In this document: piece after piece, positions 26,571 to 34,478 of the stretch
Layout of the letters: each line of letters starts with the position of its first letter
Numbering within the stretch: the first letter of the stretch is position 1
NCBI GenBank assembly: GCA_900313005.1
Contig: ONZJ01000002.1
Span: forward strand, 1,628,996 to 1,692,995
DNA: 64,000 nt
Source: Rhodobacteraceae bacterium EL129
GTDB taxonomy: Bacteria > Pseudomonadota > Alphaproteobacteria > Rhodobacterales > Rhodobacteraceae
Direction of reading: 5' to 3'
Made by a program: the position numbers and the translations under genes
Notes under the pieces: model-generated
What the model was told of the DNA's origin: nothing
Database searches by the model: none
Seen by the model: the letters and a program-made list of their open reading frames with translations, nothing else

Positions 26571-26994
26571 AATCTATGCCTTCGACCGGCCTGCGGTACG
26601 TCGACACCATCTGATAGGCTTTCTTGGGACCTGACACTTTCCATGTGCTGATCCAATCAGGCCATCCGCCGAACTTATACGCCACCTCATAGGTGTCCGG
26701 ATCACAGAAATGGGTATCTTGCGGAGCTTTGGGGTCAATCACGTGAAAGGGACGACCGTCGTCAAACAACACTTCGATCTGCTCGCCCTGCCCGGCCCGC
26801 CACAGATAGCTGCGCTGCGCCGTCGTGGCGCGGTGCCCCTCGATCTTCAACAGGCCCTTTTCTTCGTAGACCAACCCATCGCCATGCGACCGAAACCGGG
26901 CGGATCCGCGAAACTGCGCATCGGGGGCGCCATCATGCACAATCCGACGCTCAAGCACCCAAGCGCCTTCAAAATCTTCCAGTGATACGTGCAT
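26569..26994 (-). CDS. DUF6314 family protein
   Basis: A roughly 141-residue protein with a lipocalin-like beta-barrel pattern (FEGAWVLERRIVHD, FRGSARF, YLWRAGQGEQIEVLFDDGRPFH, HFCDPDTYEVAY) that fits DUF6314. The function is unknown; a small-ligand binding role is the usual guess for this fold. The ATG at 26994 is chosen because the family begins close to the FEGAW strand and AAGG lies just upstream; an in-frame start at 27066 would add 24 residues and run into the divergent purB start. Confidence 0.75.
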   Translation of the reverse strand: MHVSLEDFEGAWVLERRIVHDGAPDAQFRGSARFRSHGDGLVYEEKGLLKIEGHRATTAQRSYLWRAGQGEQIEVLFDDGRPFHVIDPKAPQDTHFCDPDTYEVAYKFGGWPDWISTWKVSGPKKAYQMVSTYRRPVEGID

Positions 26995-27064
26995 TGCCTT
27001 GCTGCTCTCTGCCTGCGCGGTTAAACCCGCGCCAACATCTAGCTGAAACGCCGAGGTTTGCCAC

Positions 27065-28369
27065 ATGATTCCACGTTATTCCCGTCCTGAAATGGTTGCC
27101 ATCTGGGAGCCAGCCACAAAATTCCGCATTTGGTACGAAATCGAGGCCCATGCCTGTGATGCCATGGCTGATCTGGGTGTCATCCCCCGCGAAAACGCAG
27201 AAGCGGTGTGGAAAGCCAAGGATGTGGAATTTGACGTGGCCCGGATTGACGAGATCGAGACGGTCACCAAGCACGATGTCATCGCCTTTTTGACGCATCT
27301 GGCCGAACATGTGGGCTCGGACGAGGCGCGCTTTGTGCATCAGGGTATGACGTCCTCGGATGTTCTGGACACCTGCCTGAACGTGCAGATGGCGCGTGCT
27401 GCAGATATTCTGATCGCGGACATGGAAGGCCTGTTGGCCGCCTTGAAACGCCGCGCGCTCGAGCACAAAGATACGTTGCGCGTAGGCCGCAGCCACGGCA
27501 TCCACGCCGAACCCACCACCATGGGCCTGACATTCGCGCGGTTCTACGCCGAAATGGACCGCAACCTGACCCGTCTGCGCACCGCGCGCGACGAGATCGC
27601 CACAGGTGCCATCTCGGGCGCGGTTGGCACCTTTGCCAACATTGACCCCGCCGTCGAAGAGCATGTCTGTGCACAACTGGGTCTCACGCCCGAACCGATC
27701 AGCACCCAGGTGATCCCACGCGACCGACATGCGGCGTTCTTTGCCACGCTGGGGGTCATTGCCTCGTCAGTGGAAAACGTCGCGATCGAGATCCGTCACA
27801 TGCAACGCACCGAAGTACTGGAGGGGGCGGAGTTCTTCTCAATGGGTCAAAAGGGCTCCTCTGCGATGCCGCACAAGAAAAACCCGGTGCTGACCGAAAA
27901 CCTGACGGGCCTTGCGCGCCTGGTGCGAATGGCCGTGATCCCCGCTATGGAGAACGTGGCGCTTTGGCACGAGCGCGACATTTCGCATTCCTCCGTAGAA
28001 CGGATGATTGGCCCAGACGCCACAGTAACGCTTGATTTCGCCCTGGCGCGTTTGACAGGTGTGATCGACAAGATGTTGATCTTCCCTGACAACATGCTGG
28101 ACAACATGAACAAATTTCCAGGTCTTGTGATGAGCCAACGTGTTCTGCTGGCCCTCACCCAAGCGGGTGTCAGCCGCGAAGACGCCTATGCGATGGTGCA
28201 GCGTAATGCGTTGAAAGTTTGGGAACATCGTACGGATTTCCAGGAGGAATTGCTTGCCGACAACGAAGTTGTCGCGGCTCTGGGCGCGGATGAAATCAAG
28301 GCTAAATTCGACATGAGCTATCACACCAAACATGTCGATACGATCTTTGCGCGGGTCTTCGGCGATTAG
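27065..28369 (+). CDS. purB: Adenylosuccinate lyase
   Basis: PurB removes fumarate from SAICAR and adenylosuccinate, two steps of purine synthesis. The 434-residue protein has the family signature GSSAMPHKKNP near residue 265, the catalytic-region QGMTSSDVLDT and RSHGIHAEPTT, and the RDISHSSVER motif. The C-terminal domain is that of the short bacterial type. It starts divergently from the DUF6314 gene with only about 70 bases between them. The TPR-protein gene begins 75 bases downstream on the same strand. Confidence 0.97.
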   Translation: MIPRYSRPEMVAIWEPATKFRIWYEIEAHACDAMADLGVIPRENAEAVWKAKDVEFDVARIDEIETVTKHDVIAFLTHLAEHVGSDEARFVHQGMTSSDVLDTCLNVQMARAADILIADMEGLLAALKRRALEHKDTLRVGRSHGIHAEPTTMGLTFARFYAEMDRNLTRLRTARDEIATGAISGAVGTFANIDPAVEEHVCAQLGLTPEPISTQVIPRDRHAAFFATLGVIASSVENVAIEIRHMQRTEVLEGAEFFSMGQKGSSAMPHKKNPVLTENLTGLARLVRMAVIPAMENVALWHERDISHSSVERMIGPDATVTLDFALARLTGVIDKMLIFPDNMLDNMNKFPGLVMSQRVLLALTQAGVSREDAYAMVQRNALKVWEHRTDFQEELLADNEVVAALGADEIKAKFDMSYHTKHVDTIFARVFGD

Positions 28370-28444
28370 TCGGATCAGAAAACATTTTCCTTGTGACAAT
28401 GACAGACTACCTTACTTTGATCAGCAAAGCCGCAAGGAGATTTC

Positions 28445-28978
28445 ATGTTACGTTCATTCGCTCTGATCGCCACGCTCGTGCCTGCCACTGTGTTTGCCGC
28501 AGGCGGCGATTCCACTTCGGCGCCGAAGCCATCGGAAACAACGACAACATGCAGCGACGGACAGATCTGGGACACCGGATCGCAGTCTTGTGTTGATGTC
28601 AAAAGTGATCTGTTGAACGATGACACGCTGTACGGGGCAGTGCGCGAATTTGCCTATGCCGGGCAATATGATCACGCTCAAGCCGCCTTGGCGCAGATGT
28701 CCGATCCGAAAGATGACCGTGTGCTGACCTATATGGGGTTCACCACGCGCAAGATGGGCGATGTGCCCGGGGGGATGGCCTTTTATCAGCAGGCCATCGC
28801 GCAAAACCCCGGCAACATTCTGGCACGTTCCTACATGGGACAGGCTTTGGTCGAGCAAGGGAACCTCGCTGACGCCAAGGACCAATTGAGTGCGATCCAA
28901 GAGGCCGGGGGAAAAGGCACCTGGGCTGAGACGTCGCTCTCGCAGGCGATCCTGACGGGTAAAACGTACTCTTATTGA
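28445..28978 (+). CDS. Secreted tetratricopeptide-repeat protein with an N-terminal Cys motif
   Basis: A 177-residue exported protein. It has a signal peptide (about residues 1-18, ending VFA-A), a short segment with CSDGQIWDTGSQSC (about residues 37-50), and two to three TPR-like repeats (YAGQYDHAQAALAQM, TYMGFTTRKMGDVPGGMAFYQQAI, NILARSYMGQALVEQGN). TPRs bind proteins, so a periplasmic scaffold role is plausible. The Cys motif returns in the small protein encoded at 29120. The ribosome site AAGGAG is six bases before the ATG. Confidence 0.82.
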   Translation: MLRSFALIATLVPATVFAAGGDSTSAPKPSETTTTCSDGQIWDTGSQSCVDVKSDLLNDDTLYGAVREFAYAGQYDHAQAALAQMSDPKDDRVLTYMGFTTRKMGDVPGGMAFYQQAIAQNPGNILARSYMGQALVEQGNLADAKDQLSAIQEAGGKGTWAETSLSQAILTGKTYSY

Positions 28979-29119
28979 CCGTGTGATTAGCTAAACAATC
29001 TGAGCAAATACAAAGCTTAATGCATCACTCTTCATCTAACCCAATGGCCATGTCGAATTGCGCACCCTTCATGGGGCTTTTATGGTATGCTGAGGTGAGA
29101 GACCAAACCGGAGCATAAA

Positions 29120-29278
29120 ATGACACGTATTTTCTGTATCGCCGCCGTTCTCACGATCACCACGACCGTCAGCAGTTATGCGGGCTGCCGCGCCCATACG
29201 GGGCCCGTGATGTCCTGCGCCGAAGGGTCCATCTGGGACAGCGCCGCTCAGGCCTGCGTTCCGATCACATCAAGCTGA
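29120..29278 (+). CDS. Small secreted Cys-rich protein (52 residues)
   Basis: A 52-residue protein: a signal peptide (about residues 1-21) and a mature part of about 31 residues with four Cys, including CAEGSIWDSAAQAC. This C-x2-G-x2-W-D-x5-C pattern is the same as in the TPR protein just upstream and resembles the core of CBM14-type chitin-binding modules (C..G..FN.....C). A GGAG ribosome site lies seven bases before the ATG. The gene is too short for most gene finders. Function is unknown. Confidence 0.7.
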   Translation: MTRIFCIAAVLTITTTVSSYAGCRAHTGPVMSCAEGSIWDSAAQACVPITSS

Positions 29279-29402
29279 CGGCAAGGTAATTCATAAAATT
29301 GTACTGATCGCGCCCTGGGGGCAGCGTGTTCTTTGCGTTGACATTAGAGCTTTGTTTATGTCCCGCCTCTAGTCTGATGTTTCATTCAGACAAAGGCCCG
29401 GG

Positions 29403-30500
29403 ATGAGCACTTCACAACCACTGGCAAAGATAACTCCGGCGCGGATTCCAGCTACGCGCTCCTCTCGGTCGGGGGCAAACATGCTGACGCGGCAACAAAA
29501 GGCTGCGATCATCGTCCGTTTTTTGCTTAACGAAGGGGCTGACGTGCCTTTGACCGATCTTCCGGACCACATGCAGGCACGATTGACCACGCAAATGGGC
29601 TCCATGCGCTATGTCGACCGTACGACGTTGGCCGACGTTGTCGCTGAATTCGCGCAGGAGCTTGAGGCGATGGGGCTGGTCTTTCCCCACGGTGTCTCAG
29701 GGGCGCTCTCGGCGCTGGATGGTCGGATCAGTCCCCAAACCGCTGCCCGTCTGCGTAAGGAAGCCGGCGTGCGACAGTTTGGCGACCCGTGGAGTCAGGT
29801 GTGCAATGCAGAACCAGAGCGGCTTTTTCCAATCCTGGAAACCGAAAGCGCGGAAGTGGCAGCCGTAATGCTTTCTAAGCTCGAGGTTGCGCGGGCCGCG
29901 GATCTGCTTGGGCGCATGCCTGGGCCTGCCGCACGTCAGGTGGCGCTGGAAATGTCGCGCACGGCCTCGGTCACACCCGAAGCGGTGGACCGCATCGGCT
30001 TGTCGCTGGCCGCACAGCTGCACGAGCGCCCGGAAACCGCATTCGAAGACGGTCCCGATCAACGCATTGGTGCGATCCTGAACTTTTCGCCAGCCGCCAC
30101 GCGCGATGATGTTCTATCGGGGCTGGACGAAAACGATGAATCCTTTGCCCGACTGGTGCGCAAGGCCATATTTACCTTCATCAACATCCCGGCCCGGGTG
30201 GCACCCGTGGATGTTCCCAAGTTGACGCGCGATGTCGAACAGGCGGCGTTGGTTACAGCATTAAAGGCCGCACAAGACAGCGGAGGAGAGTTGGCCGACG
30301 CCGCCGACTATGTGCTGAGCAACCTGTCGGGACGTATGGCCGATACCCTGCGCGAGGAAATCTCGGAGTCGGGCCCGGTTAAAACCAAGGACGGTGAAGA
30401 GGCGATGACCGCCGTGATCAATGCCATACGCACCCTCGAAGCCAATGGTGAGATAATCTTGATCCTCGCCGAGGGCGATGAAGACGAAAACGAGGCGTAA
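29403..30500 (+). CDS. fliG: FliG-family flagellar motor switch protein, isolated
   Basis: A 365-residue protein with the three FliG domains: N-terminal (LTRQQKAAIIVRFLL), middle (about residues 150-210, SAEVAAVMLSKLEVARAADLL) and C-terminal (about 250-355, FARLVRKAIFTF and LSGRMADTLREEI). FliG links the rotor ring to the stator and generates torque. The C-terminal charged residues (RMADTLREE) are present. No other flagellar gene is in the window. The first about 26 residues are unlike FliG; an ATG at 29481 would give a shorter, more typical start. It ends 42 bases before the nitrile-hydratase-like genes. Confidence 0.85.
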   Translation: MSTSQPLAKITPARIPATRSSRSGANMLTRQQKAAIIVRFLLNEGADVPLTDLPDHMQARLTTQMGSMRYVDRTTLADVVAEFAQELEAMGLVFPHGVSGALSALDGRISPQTAARLRKEAGVRQFGDPWSQVCNAEPERLFPILETESAEVAAVMLSKLEVARAADLLGRMPGPAARQVALEMSRTASVTPEAVDRIGLSLAAQLHERPETAFEDGPDQRIGAILNFSPAATRDDVLSGLDENDESFARLVRKAIFTFINIPARVAPVDVPKLTRDVEQAALVTALKAAQDSGGELADAADYVLSNLSGRMADTLREEISESGPVKTKDGEEAMTAVINAIRTLEANGEIILILAEGDEDENEA

Positions 30501-30542
30501 TCGCTCTGGACAGCTTTGCCTGCCCCGCCTACCCTTCGCGGT

Positions 30543-30881
30543 ATGAGTGAGACTGACGGACGCAGATGGCACGACATGGGCGGTATGCCCGCAGGCCCCA
30601 TTCCGATGGAGGGGCACGATTTTTCCCTCTGGGAGAAGCGCGTGGATGCCCTGCTGACCTTGTGTGGCAGCAAAGGTTTTTTCACAGTAGACGGCCTGCG
30701 CCGCGCGCTTGAGGATATGGGCGAAGAGGCCTTCGAAAAATACAGCTATTACGAAAGATGGATTGCCTCAATCAATCAAAACTTGGTCGAAGGCGGCCAC
30801 TATACCCTGGAAGAACTGGGCACCCGGATGGAAGAGATCCGCGTCCGTGGACAGACCTATGGCGACGCCAATCATGGCTGA
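30543..30881 (+). CDS. Nitrile hydratase / thiocyanate hydrolase-type subunit, N-terminal beta half
   Basis: A 112-residue protein matching the helical N-terminal half of nitrile hydratase beta (RWHDMGGMPAGPIP, FEKYSYYERWIASI, LVEGGHYTLEEL). In ordinary nitrile hydratases this half is fused to the SH3-like half; here it is a separate gene that overlaps the next by eight bases, as in thiocyanate hydrolase (scnB-scnA-scnC) and three-subunit toyocamycin nitrile hydratase. It would hydrate a nitrile or hydrolyse thiocyanate with its partners in the cytoplasm. The ATG at 30543 is preferred to a TTG 27 bases earlier. Confidence 0.82.
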   Translation: MSETDGRRWHDMGGMPAGPIPMEGHDFSLWEKRVDALLTLCGSKGFFTVDGLRRALEDMGEEAFEKYSYYERWIASINQNLVEGGHYTLEELGTRMEEIRVRGQTYGDANHG

Positions 30882-31137
30882 TCGCGTACGTGTCAAAACC
30901 CTTGTGCCGCCCGGCCACATCCGCACGCCGTGGTATCTACGGGGCAAGATCGGCGTGATCGAACGTCCCTTAGGCGAATTTGGCAACCCCGAACAGCAAG
31001 CCTACGGGCGGATCGGTGATCGCAAGCCGCTCTACCGTGTGCGCTTTACCATGGCTGAGGTTTGGGGCACGCGTGCCGAACGCCCCGAAGACACGCTGGA
31101 CGCCGAGATTTATGGCCACTGGCTTGAGGAAATCTGA
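30874..31137 (+). CDS. Nitrile hydratase / thiocyanate hydrolase-type subunit, SH3-like beta half
   Basis: An 87-residue protein equal to the C-terminal SH3-like half of nitrile hydratase beta (HIRTPWYLRGKIGVIER, RIGDRKPLYRVRF, GHWLEEI). It starts inside the upstream gene (eight-base overlap, shifted frame) and ends two bases before the alpha-subunit gene. Together with the N-terminal half it makes about 199 residues, close to a normal beta subunit. A frameshift that split one gene is an alternative to a natural split, but both parts keep clean ends. Confidence 0.82.
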   Translation: MADRVRVKTLVPPGHIRTPWYLRGKIGVIERPLGEFGNPEQQAYGRIGDRKPLYRVRFTMAEVWGTRAERPEDTLDAEIYGHWLEEI

Positions 31138-31139
31138 CT

Positions 31140-31778
31140 ATGCCCCACGATCATCACGATCCTCTCAGCCCATCGGGCCATCCTTACCGTCAGGACAATG
31201 ATGAACCTCTCAGCTATTGGCAGATGATGGAAATAGCCGTGCGCGAGTTGATGATCGAGAAAGGCCATCTGACCGCCAATGAGATCGCCACTCAGATTGA
31301 CGCCATGGATGCGCGCTCCCCTGCGGATGGGGCCGCTGTGGTGGCCCGCGCCTGGGTCGATCCTGCGTTCAAGGCGCGCCTTTTGGACAACGCCGGGGCG
31401 GCCAGCACGGAAATGGGATTTGATATTGGCCCGTTGAATTTGATCGCCGTCGAAAACACCGATAAAATTCATAATCTTATCGTGTGTACCTTGTGCAGTT
31501 GCTATCCACGCAACTTGCTGGGCTTGCCACCTGATTGGTACAAAACCCGCGCCTATAGATCGCGCGCAGTGTCCGAACCACGGGCCGTGTTGCGGGAATT
31601 TGGCGTAGAGCTGGCCGAGTATGTCACCGTGCGTGTGCACGACAGCACAGCAGATATGCGCTATATCGTACTGCCCGCCCGCCCCGCCGGGACTGAAGAC
31701 CTGACCGAAGCCGAGCTGGCCCAACTGGTCACCCGTGACAGCATGATCGGCACCGGTGTGCCACGCCGCACCTTGTAG
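31140..31778 (+). CDS. Nitrile hydratase alpha / thiocyanate hydrolase gamma subunit, cobalt type
   Basis: This 212-residue subunit carries the active metal. The metal-claw motif is CTLCSC at residues 116-121, the cobalt type (iron enzymes have CSLCSC). The surrounding sequence (VCTLCSCYPRNLLGLPPDWYK, split here for length) and RAVSEPRAVLREFG are those of the family. Two Cys of the claw are expected to be oxidised to sulfinate and sulfenate. No cobalt chaperone or activator gene is adjacent. The true substrate, nitrile or thiocyanate, cannot be settled from sequence alone. Confidence 0.9.
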   Translation: MPHDHHDPLSPSGHPYRQDNDEPLSYWQMMEIAVRELMIEKGHLTANEIATQIDAMDARSPADGAAVVARAWVDPAFKARLLDNAGAASTEMGFDIGPLNLIAVENTDKIHNLIVCTLCSCYPRNLLGLPPDWYKTRAYRSRAVSEPRAVLREFGVELAEYVTVRVHDSTADMRYIVLPARPAGTEDLTEAELAQLVTRDSMIGTGVPRRTL

Positions 31779-31807
31779 CACAGCCGTCAAACCCGTATGT
31801 CCGCGCC

Positions 31808-32737
31808 ATGACCGACGCCTCTCGCATTCCCTTTTCCGAACGCGCCATCGGAGCGGTTCTCAAGGCACCGCTCTTTCTGGCGCGTGTGCTGCCCTATCGT
31901 TGGCGGGTGCCGGTGGCGGGTTGGCTCACCTCGCGCGTCCTGGCGCCACTGGCGGGATATCGCAAACGTGTGCGCGATAATTTGCGGTTCGCCTGTCCCG
32001 AATTGCCCGAGGCCGAGATCAAGCGCCTGTCCATCGTGGTGCCAGACAACGCAGGACGAAACATGATGGAGCTCTACAGCCCCGAGTTTCGCGACCATGT
32101 GCGCGCCACGCCCTTGACCGGCCCGGGATTGGAGATCGTCCGCAAGACGCGCGAAGCTGGCCGCCCCATCCTGTTTGTGACAGGACACTTTGGGTCCATC
32201 AATGCCACGCGTATCGCCATGATCGAAGCGGGGTATGAAATGGGCGTGTTTTACCGCCCCATGTCCAATCGTCCCTTCAATGCGCATTACGTGGAGGCGA
32301 TGGCACGAGTGTCTCAACCTTTGTTCGAGCAAGGCAGGCGCGGCATGTTGCAGATGGTCAAACACCTACGTGCCGGGCATTCGGTTGGGATGCTCTCGGA
32401 TCTGAACGCTCATGATGGCGTTCCGCTGGATTTCTTTGGCAAACCTGCACTAACCTCACTGGCCACAGCTGAAATGGCGTTGAAGTTTGGCGCCCCTCTT
32501 GTGCCCGTCTGGGCCTTCCGTGAACCCGGGGGCCTGGATTTTAGCATCACGGTTGAGGAGGAAATACCGCCGACAGACGCCGTCACAATGACCCGCGCCT
32601 TCAATGCCCGGCTTGAGGCGATGATCCGCAAGGATATGGGACAGTGGTTCTGGATCCATCGCCGATGGAAAGACGGCACGGGTCACTTGGCCGATCGCGG
32701 GGCCGAAGTGCTGAAGAAACTGGAAGCCGACAGCTAA
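31808..32737 (+). CDS. LpxL/HtrB-like lysophospholipid acyltransferase with a changed catalytic motif
   Basis: A 309-residue protein of the lipid A late acyltransferase (LpxL/LpxM) family, expected at the inner membrane. The family catalytic motif is H-x4-D/E; here it reads HFGSIN, with His127 present but Asn132 where Asp or Glu is expected. Other motifs remain (FYRPMSNRPFN, GMLSDLNAHDGVPLDFFG, FWIHRRWK). Activity may be reduced, the acid may be supplied by another residue, or it may act on a different acceptor. It follows the alpha subunit by 29 bases and converges with hemF. Confidence 0.82.
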   Translation: MTDASRIPFSERAIGAVLKAPLFLARVLPYRWRVPVAGWLTSRVLAPLAGYRKRVRDNLRFACPELPEAEIKRLSIVVPDNAGRNMMELYSPEFRDHVRATPLTGPGLEIVRKTREAGRPILFVTGHFGSINATRIAMIEAGYEMGVFYRPMSNRPFNAHYVEAMARVSQPLFEQGRRGMLQMVKHLRAGHSVGMLSDLNAHDGVPLDFFGKPALTSLATAEMALKFGAPLVPVWAFREPGGLDFSITVEEEIPPTDAVTMTRAFNARLEAMIRKDMGQWFWIHRRWKDGTGHLADRGAEVLKKLEADS

Positions 32738-32743
32738 GCCGCG

Positions 32744-33622
32744 TCAGACCCACTTGGCCATCGGTGGCAAGCTCATCAATACCGCATCCGCATCGTGGCC
32801 TGTGGCCAGGCCAAACTTGGTGCCTCGGTCATAGACCAGATTGTACTCCGCATAGAGCCCACGGTGAACAAGTTGCGCGTCTTTGTCGGCCTCGGTCCAG
32901 TTCTGCTTTATGCGTTTCTCGACCAATGGCACATAGGCCGGCAGAAACGCGCGGCCGATGTCCTGGGTCAGGGCAAAGTCTACCTCCCAATCGCCGGAGT
33001 TGCGGTCATCCATGAAGATACCGCCGACGCCACGTGCGCGGCCACGGTGCGGGACAAAGAAATACTCATCCGCCCAGTCTTTAAGTTGAGTATAAAGCGC
33101 CTCATCATGAGGATCGAGATGCGCCTTTTGTGTGGCATGGAAATGCGCAGTGTCTTCGTCGTATTCGATGCATGGATTCAGATCAGACCCACCGCCAAAC
33201 CACCAGGCGCCCGGGGTCCAGAACATGCGGGTGTTCATGTGCACTGCCGGGGCATGGGGGTTTTGCATATGTGCAACAAGGCTGATGCCCGACGCCCAAA
33301 ATCGCGGATCATCCGCCATCCCAGGGACGCCGCGCGCAGCCATAGCCTGTTGCGCGACCTCTCCCAATTCACCGTAAACTTCCGAGACATTGACGCCAAT
33401 CTTTTCAAACACGCAACCGCCACGCATAACGCTCATCAAACCGCCGCCTGCGTCTGATCCGTCCTCGCTGCCACGGCGGGTTTCGCGCACATCAAAGCGG
33501 CCTGGTTCGCCCTCGCCTTGATGCGCTGTCTCCAGCCCCTCAAAAGCTTCAACAATCTGGTCGCGCAATTCGCGAAACCAAGCCGCCGCGCGGCGCTTTT
33601 CATCAACCAAGGTCTGGGTCAC
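32744..33622 (-). CDS. hemF: Oxygen-dependent coproporphyrinogen III oxidase
   Basis: HemF converts coproporphyrinogen III to protoporphyrinogen IX with oxygen in haem synthesis. The 293-residue protein has the family signature FWTPGAWWFGGGSDLNP, HFHATQKAHLDPHD and RRGRARGVGGIFMDD-type motifs. The GTG at 33622 is chosen because AGAGG lies six bases upstream; the longer reading to 33676 overlaps the SDR gene. It is the last gene of an operon with the SDR-like protein ten bases upstream. Confidence 0.94.
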   Translation of the reverse strand: MTQTLVDEKRRAAAWFRELRDQIVEAFEGLETAHQGEGEPGRFDVRETRRGSEDGSDAGGGLMSVMRGGCVFEKIGVNVSEVYGELGEVAQQAMAARGVPGMADDPRFWASGISLVAHMQNPHAPAVHMNTRMFWTPGAWWFGGGSDLNPCIEYDEDTAHFHATQKAHLDPHDEALYTQLKDWADEYFFVPHRGRARGVGGIFMDDRNSGDWEVDFALTQDIGRAFLPAYVPLVEKRIKQNWTEADKDAQLVHRGLYAEYNLVYDRGTKFGLATGHDADAVLMSLPPMAKWV

Positions 33623-33632
33623 GTTTGGCCTC

Positions 33633-34433
33633 TTAATGTGCTGGTATGCCGACTGGGTCCAACAAGCTGCGACCACCGTCGATTGTCAAGATTTGGCCGG
33701 TCATAAATCCAGCCGCATCACTGGCCAGAAACTGTACCGCGTCGGCCAGCTCGGACGGAGATGCGATCCGCCCGAGTGGCGTATGAGATTCGATCTCACC
33801 CCGGAAATCAGAATGCTCCTTGAGCGTCGCCTTGAGCGAGGCTGACATCACCGATCCAAATGCCACCGCGTTTACGCGAATACGCTCGGGTGCCAAAGCC
33901 ACGGCGAGGGACCGGGTCATCTGGTCCAACGCAGCAGACGACACAGAATAAGCCATCAGCTCAGGATGGGTCAGCCGCGACGAAATGGAGGAAAGATTCA
34001 CAATCGAACCCGCCATTCCATCTTCTCGCTTTTCCGCCTGTTTGATCATGCGCTTTGCCACCAGCTGAGACAATCTGAGAGCCGGGATAAGGTTCTGATT
34101 CAACAGCTCGGTCACCGCGTCATCATCTGGGTTCAATGGATCCGACGGCATCACCTGCCGTGCTGCGTTGATCAGAATATCGACCTCATCAAATGCGTCG
34201 AGCGTGGCAGACAGTAAATTGGCCAGAGTCAGCTTTTCCCGAAGATCTCCGGCAAAATAGCGCACGCTGTCCCCTTCGGCCGTGTCGCCCAGCTGATGCG
34301 CCAGTTGTTCTTCGTCCATGTCCGCAAACATCACATTCGCGCCCTGAGCCGCAAAATGCCGCCCAATGGCCAGACCAATCCCATTAGCTCCCCCAGTGAC
34401 AATTGCGGTCTTTCCAGAAATGGATTTGGACAT
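33633..34433 (-). CDS. SDR-family protein lacking the catalytic Lys
   Basis: A 266-residue Rossmann-fold protein of the short-chain dehydrogenase family. The cofactor motif TGGANGIG is intact, and the active-site Ser (NLSS) and Tyr162 are present, but the usual YxxxK is YSVSS: position 166 is Ser, not Lys. The Lys lowers the Tyr pKa and holds the ribose, so ordinary dehydrogenase activity is doubtful. The change is a clean codon (TCT), not a frameshift. It lies between a methyltransferase gene and hemF in one operon. A structural or regulatory role is possible. Confidence 0.82.
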   Translation of the reverse strand: MSKSISGKTAIVTGGANGIGLAIGRHFAAQGANVMFADMDEEQLAHQLGDTAEGDSVRYFAGDLREKLTLANLLSATLDAFDEVDILINAARQVMPSDPLNPDDDAVTELLNQNLIPALRLSQLVAKRMIKQAEKREDGMAGSIVNLSSISSRLTHPELMAYSVSSAALDQMTRSLAVALAPERIRVNAVAFGSVMSASLKATLKEHSDFRGEIESHTPLGRIASPSELADAVQFLASDAAGFMTGQILTIDGGRSLLDPVGIPAH

Positions 34434-34478
34434 CCCTTGCCCCTCTTCCTGATTCCGTGACGGCCAGATTAGGCCAAT

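Noticed and set aside
30543..31137. Frameshifted pseudogene of a nitrile hydratase beta subunit
   Set aside because: Both halves have their own ATG and clean stops with a short overlap, and a natural split with the same order is known in thiocyanate hydrolase; a frameshift remains possible but less likely.
31140..31778. Iron-type nitrile hydratase
   Set aside because: The metal claw reads CTLCSC, the cobalt type; iron enzymes have CSLCSC.
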